Assembly: GCA_946965045.2 (NCBI GenBank)
Contig: OX337235.1
Coordinates: forward strand, 1-64,000
Length of the DNA: 64,000 nucleotides
Reading direction: 5' to 3'
Source of the DNA: Epithemia pelagica
Taxonomy: Eukaryota > Bacillariophyta > Bacillariophyceae > Surirellales > Surirellaceae
Shown here: piece after piece, positions 17,931-27,024 of the stretch
Layout of the letters: each line of letters begins with the position of its first letter
Numbering within the stretch: position 1 is the stretch's first letter
Program-made: the position numbers and the translations under genes
The notes under the pieces: model-generated
Databases searched by the model: none
Seen by the model: only the letters and a program-made list of their open reading frames with translations
Told to the model about the DNA's origin: nothing

Positions 17931-18869
17931 ATGAAGAACGTCAAAAACCACCACCACAATGATGCTTCGACGGGACGTCGCCTCCTGGGCTGGATGCTGG
18001 TCGCCACCGCCATGCTGCTACAAACGACAAGGACAAGTGCTGCAGATCGTGGACTTCGTGTCGGATCTCGTCCTCGAAACTCTACCCACCAAGAGGACGA
18101 GACTTTCACCACCAACACCACGACAAGCAACGACACTACGGTAGATGTGGATGGCACCATTGCGGTACGTATCTACGGGTTGAAAGAATGGCCGGGTGTG
18201 CCTGCTTGTCTCATGGAGCCGCCTTCTTTCTCTTCTTTGTCTCGTTTGAACTGCTTGTTTGTTTGCTTAACTGTCTCTTATTTTTGTGGTTGTGTTGTTG
18301 TGGTGGTTGCGAATGGCGACACCATGTTCCCCCAGTGCGGCTGCGCGGGCCGTCAAGATCCCATTCCCTTTTATGTGGCGGGACCCGACAGGATTACCTT
18401 TGCCCAGGCACGGGTCCTGGCTCCTCCCGATGTGGACGGGGCCACTTGTGTCTTGGCCCGAGCACCGGCGACCGAGTACCAACGCATTCAAATGGCCGTC
18501 ACCTGTCCCTATTCGGAAAAGTGCTGGTTGGCCGCATTGGCCACACAAGGCTTTGTCGAAACACCTGTCTGCAACAGTCGACGATCCGACACGTACAATG
18601 AAACGGCCTGTCGCGAGCTTCGACTCGTCTTTCGCAATTTGGACCATGACAATGCGGCGGATGAATCGTCGGTGATGATTCCAGTCGAGTATTGGGCCGA
18701 CGGAGAACCCAGCAACAAGAACAATGACAATCAATTCCGTCTCGTGATAAATTCCTATGCCTCTGGCTCGGGTGGATGGTTGTTTGCCGTCAATGGGCAA
18801 GAGATTCACAAACCACTCTTTCAGTGCTGTCATGACGATATACCGTCCACCTGTCCCTTTTGGGTGTAG
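17931..18869 (+). CDS. Secreted cysteine-containing hypothetical protein with one intron
   Basis: The ATG at 17931 opens a signal peptide (RRLLGWMLVATAMLLQTTRTSA), so the product is probably secreted or luminal. An intron is proposed at 18165-18335: donor GTACGT after a complete codon, branch-like TTAAC near 18268, no AG between it and the acceptor CCCCCAG, and the exon resumes in phase 0 (CGCAGRQDPIPFY). The intron is 171 bp, a multiple of three and free of stops, so retention would only add a hydrophobic insert. The spliced protein has about 255 residues with many Cys and the region CRELRLVFRNLDHDN...PVEYWADGEPS, ending CCHDDIPSTCPFWV. No family is recognised. Its second half and 3' flank are duplicated at 21062-22030. 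Confidence 0.65.
   Translation: MKNVKNHHHNDASTGRRLLGWMLVATAMLLQTTRTSAADRGLRVGSRPRNSTHQEDETFTTNTTTSNDTTVDVDGTIAVRIYGLKEWPGVPACLMEPPSFSSLSRLNCLFVCLTVSYFCGCVVVVVANGDTMFPQCGCAGRQDPIPFYVAGPDRITFAQARVLAPPDVDGATCVLARAPATEYQRIQMAVTCPYSEKCWLAALATQGFVETPVCNSRRSDTYNETACRELRLVFRNLDHDNAADESSVMIPVEYWADGEPSNKNNDNQFRLVINSYASGSGGWLFAVNGQEIHKPLFQCCHDDIPSTCPFWV
18165..18335 (+). other. Predicted phase-0 intron
   Basis: The boundaries are GTACGTATCT at the start and TTCCCCCAG at the end. The interior is T/G-rich, unlike the flanking coding sequence, and encodes an implausible Leu/Val/Cys run if read through. Confidence 0.7.
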
Positions 18870-19644
18870 GGGAACTGGAATTATTATTGCCACGTGAAAC
18901 GAACGGCTCAAAGCCGGATCGAGTTCATCGTGAATACGAATGATGATTGAGAAAACAGCAGCAAGTACATTTCACAGGACATGACAATGGAAGCAATCGG
19001 TCTTGGTCTATAGGGACCAATAGAGGAGACAAACAACGTTCACATTACATGGGAGAGAAGTTCATAACGAAACTGTGGACAATGAATGAAGAACATCAAC
19101 CAGCCATGACGTATACAATCTTTAGAGCTAAGGATTCTCGACTTGTGAGGATCCCCAGATTTCTAAGATGAAGAATGTGTTTGTGTGATTCCTCCCTCAC
19201 TCCCCGACACAATGTTGACTGTGCGTGCCGTTACGTAGTCACTTGGACGTTACTGCAGCTTCAGAATAACATCAAAGGTCTGCGTGTGGTGACGAGAACG
19301 TCGCCTGGACAGTCAGAAAGTATTGGCTTGCCAAGCGCTTTCCAGAAGAAAACCAAAGATAATGCCTACAGCTATCATTTCCAGGGACCACTATACAGTG
19401 TGCAAAGGAAACAAACGCCCCCTTGTGAGAGACATTCATTCAACTTCACGATCTCGTTGTCACATCGTCTCATCCAGTCACAAGATACGAGCACTGTGAC
19501 AAGAAAGTATCTCTGTTTGCTCGACAAAAGTCAGTGGAATCGATGGTCCTATGTACCCAATGCCCATTGCTTTGTCGATACGCAGACAACAGTTGTCCTG
19601 TCAACCCATCGTATTTTTGTTTGGCTTTCGCTGGACTGATTTGG
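18870..19644. other. Intergenic; duplicated 3' flank of the secreted-protein gene
   Basis: No gene is supported. Much of 18870-19330 resembles 21592-22030 (shared GGCTCAAAGCCGGATCGAGT, GACAATGGAAGCAATCGGTC and others), so the duplication included the 3' flank. Confidence 0.6.
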
Positions 19645-20472
19645 GCATTTACAGCATGTGCCTCTTGTTGGAATGTCAGGCCTGGTTGAAACAAGTCTAT
19701 CATTACGATACCTTGTCGCCGCAATCATCTCATGCCGCCGAAACGGCAACGGTAGCAGCCGTGAATCCTCCGAATGATACCTCGGGATCCAGGACCGAAT
19801 CGTCGTCGCATCGAACTCGACGAGCCTTGGGACGACAAATATCCACGGCGTCCAATACATCGCCATCTACCTCGTCCGACCCGCACGAGGTTCTATGCTT
19901 GCAAACCTTTTCGCAAGTGGCCCAAGTCGCCCAAAAGCCTCCTCGTCGTGGGAAGTCTCCAATGACATGGCCTTGTTCGGTGTCAAACTGGTCATGTGTG
20001 GCCGCGTCTTGTTAAGATGGATTCACGATCTCAGTTGGCTCAATGCCACGGCCAATGCCTTTATGATACTGGCCATTGCCACGGCCACCATTGCCGGATT
20101 GATTCAATTTGTGCGAAACCAACAACAGCAGCAAAACGACAATAACGACAATTGGCAAGACTCCCCACACTATCCACAAAACACTGAGAATGACGACGAT
20201 CCAATGCACTCCTCCTCGTCGTCCAATCGGTCTCTGGTGTCGCCCATGAGTACCTTTGTGGCCGACATGTTTTTTGCCTCAAAAGGCATTGGATTGGTCT
20301 TGCTCGTCGAAAATAGCTTTTCCGCGGGACGGTCCACAACCATGACGACAACAAGGACCACGCCGACGAGAATGTGGCCATTCTTTGTTTTTGTGCCACG
20401 GTCGTCGTCACGGGGTGTACCCATGCCCTGTCGGATATTTGGGTGAGCATGGCGGCGAACCACAAGAATTGA
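19645..20472 (+). pseudogene. Decayed SLC38-type amino-acid transporter copy A
   Basis: The sequence matches the intact transporter at 41519-43840 from IYSMCLLLECQAWLKQVYHY through FSQVAQVA. After a frame change it matches WIHDLSWLNATANAFM through GIGLVLxVENSFSAGRST. Then, after a large internal deletion, it matches the very C-terminus (NVAILCFCATVVVTGC...). The N-terminal first transmembrane helix and about 300 internal residues are missing. The homologous 3' flank (GATATGGAGCTCTTTTTGG) is retained just downstream. It cannot encode a transporter. Confidence 0.9.
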
Positions 20473-21061
20473 ATCGTTTTATGATGATATGGAGCTCTTT
20501 TTGGAACCAAGCGTTTGCGGGAGAAACCAAACCAACACAGAGTGCATGACACCCAACAATTGGTAAGGGAGAGGGACACTGTGTGTGCCGTGGTTGGAAC
20601 GGCAGCGTTCGACCAACAAAACCACTCTCTCACCAAAATCATACAAGGACACATTGCACAAGGTCAGCACAACACGTAAAGATAACAATACGCATGATAA
20701 CGATAACAGATAGACTTTTGTTTTTTTTTGGTTTTTGGTTTTTGGTTTTGGTTTTGGTTTTGGTTTGGCAGCAATTTGATTTTCAGCAGAGGGTTTTTGG
20801 TTTTGTGTGAGCACTTGGCGAAGGACACTTTTGCTGCTTCTACGAGACCAGCCAAAAAGTAAAGTAGACGATGCCGGTTTGCGTGTGTCGGCCGTCGGCA
20901 CGGCAATGGAGGTGCGGCGAGTCGGCGCTTGACGCAAGCAACAATCCACCATGACGAGGACTACGGATACACACACAACTCACAACTGACCCTGCCACCA
21001 ACAACGGCCACAACAACCAACCATCCTTCTCATGCTCCACCTCCTCGAGATGCAGGGTTCA
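20473..21061. repeat. Dispersed repeat, copy 1, including a GGTTTT run
   Basis: No gene is present. The segment about 20680-21058 is homologous to 40252-40585 (shared AGACGATGCCGGTT, GGCACGGCAATGGAGGTGCG, CAACAACGGCCACAACAACC). A GGTTTT-type simple repeat occupies about 20718-20768 and is much shorter in the other copy. The repeat abuts the pseudogene of the secreted-protein gene here and lies in the 3' flank of the intact transporter at the other site. Confidence 0.75.
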
Positions 21062-21591
21062 AATGGTCGTCACCTGTCCCTATTCGGAAAAATGTTGGCT
21101 GGTCACCCTGGCCACACAAGGCTTTGTCAACAGTCGACGATCCGACACGTACAATGACACGGCCTGTCGCGAGCTTCGAGTTGTGTTTCGCAATTTGGAC
21201 CATGACAATGCAAATGAATCGTTCATGATGATTCCGGTCGACTATTGGGCCGACGGAGAACCCAACAACAAGAACAATGACAATCAATTCCGTCTCGTGT
21301 TGAATTCCTATGCCTCTGGCTCGGGTGGATGGTTGTTTGCACACTCCAAAGAGCACCTAGCAAGAGATTGTAGAGAAATTGTCGGCCATTGTTGAAGGGA
21401 GCCCAGTCAGAACAACGACAGACTTAAACCTCCTCGATGGGACATGGGTACTTGCCTTTACATCCAACACTCGTCAGTTCGAAATCTACGCGAATTCTTC
21501 AAATACCAGCGTCAATGGACAAGAGATTCACAAACCACTCTTCCAGTGCTGTCATGGCGATATACCGTCGACCTGTCCTTTTTGGGTGTAG
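21062..21591 (+). pseudogene. Broken duplicate of the secreted-protein gene with inserted foreign fragment
   Basis: From TCPYSEKCWL to GSGGWLFA and again from VNGQEIHKPLFQCC to the stop, this copy is closely similar to 18489-18869. It lacks exon 1 and the signal peptide, has an in-frame 15-bp deletion (ETPVC lost), and carries a 170-bp insertion at 21341-21510 that puts the two halves in different frames. It is therefore not translatable as the original protein. Confidence 0.85.
21341..21510 (+). other. Inserted PAP/fibrillin-like gene fragment
   Basis: The insertion interrupts the duplicated gene exactly between TTGTTTGC and GTCAATGG. From 21361 it reads QEIVEKLSAIVEGSPV followed by DLNLLDGTWVLAFTSN, the hallmark start of the PAP/fibrillin (plastid lipid-associated protein) domain, whose usual form is lLxGxWxLlyTS. 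The open frame begins immediately after CACCTAG, which looks like a 3' splice acceptor, so a genomic fragment (intron end plus exon start) was probably captured. Family recognition is from the motif only. Confidence 0.55.
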
Positions 21592-22243
21592 GGGAACTGG
21601 AATGGCCAAATGAAACCAACGGCTCAAAGCCGGATCGAGTTCAGACGACTGATAAAGTAGCAGCATGAAGGTTTTGCAGGATAAGACAATGGAAGCAATC
21701 GGTCTCGGTGTAGAAGGACCAATAGAGAGAAGACAAAAGGCATTCGCTGCACTATGCATGCTTCACCATTCCTTGTAAACGAACAACAACAGTACATGAA
21801 AGTAAAGTTCAAAACGAAACTGTGATCAGCGTCAACCAGCCATGACACAGTTGCAATCTGTAAAGCAATGGACGACTCTCGGGGTTTTGTGAGTGTTCCT
21901 ACAAAAGGCGTCCCTTGTTTGATGGAATGTGTGTATATATGATACCTCAGTATACGAGCAGAGGTTCGCTGCATCGTCGGCGTCAGGTGGCAATGCATCA
22001 AAGGTCCTCGTGTGGCGATTGCAACTAGGCCATGTTCAGAGTCTTTGGATTGTCATGCTCCGCAGGCTGGGTCATTGGAATGATTGATTTCTCAATGCAA
22101 ACCAAACATCGCCTCAAGGGAAAACGTGAACCATTCTTTCTAGTCATTCTCTTTCTAGACTACCTACATACTCTCGTTCTACGTACTCCCACTCTTCCGG
22201 TACTCTCATTTGTTTTGTCATGGTCCTTTCCTTGTACAAAGTT
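21592..22243. other. Intergenic; duplicated flank and 3' region of OGDH
   Basis: Up to about 22030 this is the duplicated 3' flank described for 18870-19330. The remainder lies downstream of the minus-strand 2-oxoglutarate dehydrogenase gene. No further feature was seen. Confidence 0.5.
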
Positions 22244-25200
22244 TTATTCGACCGAATGTGCTTCTTCGGGTTGTTCGGGACGTTTGCCAAAAACTCCTTC
22301 GAGAATGGCTTGATGTTCCATTTGATGAATCTTGCCCATCCCCGTGGCCGGTGCCGCCGAAACGGCACGTCCCACATAGCGGGCTCGTTTTTCCTGACCA
22401 TTTAATTCTCGCGTGGCCGTCATGATGCGGGGCATGCAGTAGGCATAGGCACCCATATTTTTGGGTTCCTGTTGGGCCCACACCACATCATTGGCATTGG
22501 GATATTTGAGACATTGCTTGGCGACACGATCAAAGGGAAAGGGAGCAATTTGTTCCAATCGAATCAAGGCCACATGCGTGGCCTTGCGAGTTTCGCGTTC
22601 TTGCAACAATTCGTAATAAATCTGTCCGGTACACAGCACCAAGGTGGTGACGGCTTCGGGATTGGCCACAATGGTGGAATCGTGTTCGTTAATGACACGT
22701 TTGAATTGCGTACCCGGTCCCATTTCATCCAAACTGGACACGCACTTTTTGTGCCGCAACAAGTTTTTGGGCGACACGACAATGAGTGGTTTGCGGAAAT
22801 CGCGATGGATTTGACGGCGCAAACAATGAAAAAAGTTGGCCGGAGTGGTGCAATTGACAATTTGCCAATTGGATTTTTGAATTTGGCGACGTTCGTCGGC
22901 CGCCAATCGAGGAATGTGATGGGGATCTTCATCGACTTGTTGCAAAAAGCGTTCGACGCGACACGACGAGTGTTCGGCGCCTTGTCCATCAAAGCCGTGG
23001 GGCAACAACAAGACCAATCCGGATTGACGCATCCACTTGTCTTCGCCGGAACTGATAAATTGATCAATCATGATTTGGGCGCCATTCACAAAGTCTCCAA
23101 ATTGAGCCTCCCACAAGACGAGAGCATTGGGATTTTCCAAACTATAGCCATGTTCAAAGCCCAAGACACCAAATTCGGACAAGATCGAGTTGCGGCACGT
23201 GAATCCAGCCTGTGTATCGGGCAAGGCCAATTCTTCCATGGGAGCACTGGGATCCATGGCCTTGGCCAACGAATTCAAGGGTGTAAATTCTTGTTCCGTT
23301 TCTTGATCCTTGACCACGGCATGTCGATGACTAAAGGTTCCTCGTTGGACATCTTGTCCGGTAATGCGAACATGATTGCCTTCGAGTAGCAAACTTCCAT
23401 AGGCCATGGCTTCGGCTGTACCCCAATCAATGCCATGTCCCTGTTCGGCCATTTCCCGACGGGCCTTGAAAATCTTTTGCATTTGTCGATGCAACTTGAA
23501 TCCTTCCGGTACCGTTCCGGCTTGAATGCCAATGCGTCGCAAAATATCGACATTGACACCGGTCGGACGAATGCGACTGTTTTGCGATGGACCCTTAAAG
23601 CCTTTCCAGTTACTACTCAACCAATCGGAATCCTTCTTGACATGGGTTTTGGAGGCGCCAAAGTCTTTTTCATAACTTTCCATGACAAAGGACTTGATTT
23701 CGTTGCATTCCTCGACCGTCATGCTCCCCTCTTGAATCAATTGCTGTTCAAAGACTTGCAGCGTGGTGGGATGTCGGGAAATTTCCTTGTACAAGAGGGG
23801 CTGCGTAAAGGCTGGTTGATCCAATTCATTGTGTCCATTGCGTCGATAACAAATCATGTCAATAATGACATCGCTGCCCCATTCATGTCGCCATTCAATG
23901 GCCGTTTCCAGGGCCGCCACGACGGCCAAGGGACTGTCGCCATTGCAATGAAAAATGGGACAATTAAAGGCCTTGCCCAAATCAGAACAGTACGTCGTAC
24001 TCCGCGAATGGACGGGGTTGGTGGTGAAGCCAATTTGATTGTTGACAATGACATGAATGGTACCGCCCACGTTAAAGTCGGGGACTCGTGCCATTTGCAT
24101 GGTTTCATAGACAATGCCCTGACCGGCAAAGGCGGCATCGCCGTGCAACAAAATGGGCACCACGTTGCGCACATCTTCGGGACGATTGCCACAATAATAT
24201 TGTTTGGCCCGAACCTTGCCCGTCACGACGGGATTGACACATTCCAAATGGGAGGGATTGGCCACCAAACTCAAATGAATCCGACGGCCATCCGGATAGG
24301 TCCGATCCATGGAGGAACCCAAATGATACTTGACATCCCCCGCCATGGCCCAATGACTGTCGTCGTCGTCTTCCATGTCACTGCGTTTGGCCATTTTAGA
24401 AAAGTGCTCCACTTCGAACTGTAATGGTAAGTAAAGAGAGATCGATAGAATCATAAGAATAATAATAATCAAGAGAAAAGAGAGGAATGTGGTGTGTAAG
24501 TAAAGCGACAACAAGAAACAATAGAGTCGAGTCCCAACCACCCCGCAACGACAACGACAACACACACAGAGAGTCACCATGCAAACAAAATCACAATTCA
24601 TATACACGTACATGAGTTCCTTGAAATTCGGAAAAGATGAGTGGCATGGGTTTGCGCATGACATTGGCCAAGACATTGAGTCGTCCTCGATGGGGCATGC
24701 CCATGACAAAGGAATGAACACCGAGTTCCGAGGCTCGATCAATGGCGGCCTTGAGAGCGGGCACAACAGCTTCGCCGCCATCTAATCCAAAGCGTTTGGT
24801 GGTATTGAATTTTTGCGCCAAAAAGGTTTCAAAGGAATCGGCAAAACACAGTCGTTCGTAAATGTGTTGCTTGGTTTCCCGGTCGTAGCCGAGCCATCGC
24901 GGATGTTCGACGCGTTGTCGAATCCAATTGACTTGATCGACATTGGTCATGTGCATGTATTCGACGCCCATGCCCGATTGACAATAGGTTTTGCGCAATT
25001 GCGCCAAAATTTTTCGTAAGGTAATGGCATGACCTTGCAAACTCAATTGGGCCAATTCTTCCAAATAACCCTTGTTGCCACCCGACGATCGTCCCAAGAA
25101 ATGCAAGGGTCGGTCCAAATCCACGGCTGGATCAAAGCCATGATACTCCAAGGTCAATTCCGGGGGGTATCCCCCTTCACTGTGACTCAAATCTTGTACA

Positions 25201-25736
25201 TTGGAGGGTCGGTACGGAAAGGAATCGCGCGAATGCATGCCCAATGGATCCAAATTGGCTGCCAAATGACCATTGACTTGATAGGCCCGAATCAAATGCG
25301 CCACACCCAAGGAATCGGACGGCGTCGTATTTGTGGTGGATGTTGCAGTACTACTGGTGGTCTTTTGGGGACTGGCCACAATGGTGGGACGATTCCAGTT
25401 TTGTTCTTGGTAGGGTTCCTGATTGTGTACCACCGTATCAAAATAGGTTCGCCACGAAGCTTCGACCGAGTCTGGATTGGTACAATACCGGTCGTACATT
25501 TCTTCGGCATACAAGGATGTGGTACCCGTCAAAAAGGTTTCCGTGGGACGAGCTGCTGCATCGTCGTTGTCGGCTGGTTGGGGTGCCGCAACACTCATCC
25601 ACCGAACACTTTGGCTTTGGAGACGACGATTGATGTGGTGGTGCAACAACGACCAGGAGCGACGACCCACAAGACTCATTCTCATTGCTCGCCTTGTTGT
25701 CGTCGTTGTCATTCGTAAGCAAGCTGCCGATGACAT
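22244..25736 (-). CDS. OGDH: 2-oxoglutarate dehydrogenase E1 component (two exons)
   Basis: Proposed exons are 25736-24612 and 24418-22244, giving 1,099 residues. The enzyme is the thiamine-diphosphate-dependent E1 of the mitochondrial 2-oxoglutarate dehydrogenase complex (TCA cycle). The N-terminus is Arg/Ser/Thr-rich, as in a mitochondrial presequence. It is followed by the E1 signature FLTGTTSLYAEEMYDRY and a linker of low complexity. Family motifs include MPHRGRLNVLANV (about residue 347), GDVKYHLG, and the ThDP motif starting HGDAAFAGQG (about 467) and ending VNNQIGF (about 501). Later motifs are FMRQSGLVLLLPHGFDGQGAEHSS-like and RLEQIAPFPFD. Length fits the family. The ATG at 25736 follows TCTCAAC. 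The acidic insert MEDDDDSHWAM before GDVKYHLG is unusual. Confidence 0.95.
24419..24611 (-). other. Intron of the OGDH gene
   Basis: On the minus strand the donor GTACGT follows codon CAT and the acceptor TTACAG precedes TTCGAAGTG. Both are in phase 0. The 193-bp length is not a multiple of three, so splicing is required to join SEFQGTH to FEVEHFSKM. Confidence 0.85.
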
Positions 25737-27024
25737 GTTGAGATTCCTTATACGAGACACTGAAAGAGACACGAGAGTCGAAACAACACAGTAGTGCTTG
25801 CCCTCTCGTTTGCCCGTTGCAAGTCGAGTTGCTGTTTGTTGCCAGCACCCAAACACAAGAGAAGAACGATTCGATGGAGAACACAACACTTTACAAGGCA
25901 GACAAAAGAGACAAAGACACACCAACAACTCGCACAAGAGACGAAGAAGAATCAGCGATGATGGCGACTGCTTTGTGGTCTGTGGATGTGCATCCATGTG
26001 CAACAACAATGTGTGCGTGTCTTTTGCAGTGCAGCAGCCGCCGCCGAACCCTTTTTCGTTCTCGATTCTACACGATTGGTCCAATCTCTGTCGGAACCAT
26101 GTCACAGCGAAGTCAGGTTGCACACGTACATACGGACAGGCCGAAGACAGCTATCGATGCTATTTTGCATTTGTAGTTTGTGGCCATAGTATCTTCCATC
26201 TTCCATCATGGAAGAAGGTACTCCTACCTATTATTCGTCGACTCGAAAAGGAATGATTCGTAGTCGCAACCTCTTCTAAGGATTCTCAGAAAGAATGGTG
26301 TGGGAACGGCTCTCTTGGTCTCTCGTCGACGGTCCTCGTCCTCGTCGTACACAAGAGTCAAGGCGATTCGACTAGACCCCATTCTGCGCGTTCCGGTAGT
26401 ATCCCTTCCTTCTCTCCAAGAAAACCATTGCACAATGTCAAAGTTCTATCGTGTTCATGCTAATCTATCTTGTTACAATCACGTGTACCTCCGATGGCTC
26501 GAGCTCCAGCGTTCCTGGATACAACAGTGGGGCATTCGCAAAAGACGGGTGGATCCTCCTTGAACAAGAACAGGATCGCCTATGAACTTGAAAGTGGGAC
26601 GGTGGTAGAAACTACTCTTTCTCACTGCGGACCTATCCAACGTGTTGGTCTGGACCTACATGCTCAACATCATATTCATCTAACCCAGGACATGGTAGTC
26701 GACCGCATGGCGGTAAACATCCCGATGGTCGCAATCAAACACACCATGAGCCAGTGAGCGGTTCATGTACCTTCTCGTACTCGTACGACCGTTTAAACGT
26801 AGGTGGGGTCTGACGTCCGATGGCGAAACTCACTATTGCACTGGTTTTTGTTTGTTTGGACGGTCGGTCGGTGCACACGTAAAAGAGGTCTGCTTCAGTG
26901 CAGATCCAAGATTCAGATCAAGTACATGTTTCAATCCTATTTTACCGACCCTCCACTTCTCGAGTTCAACGTTCACCATGGCGAGAGCAACGTAAGTTGC
27001 GCGCCAACACCAGCACCAACGTTA
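25737..27024. other. OGDH promoter side and 3' side of the TPR gene
   Basis: The first few hundred bases are the upstream region of OGDH (the frame stays open to 26123 but starts before the presequence are not convincing). No gene could be supported in 26124-27024. Confidence 0.45.

Noticed and set aside
22472-24424. Long plus-strand frames opposite the OGDH gene
   Set aside because: They are shadows of the strongly coding minus strand; no start context or domain.
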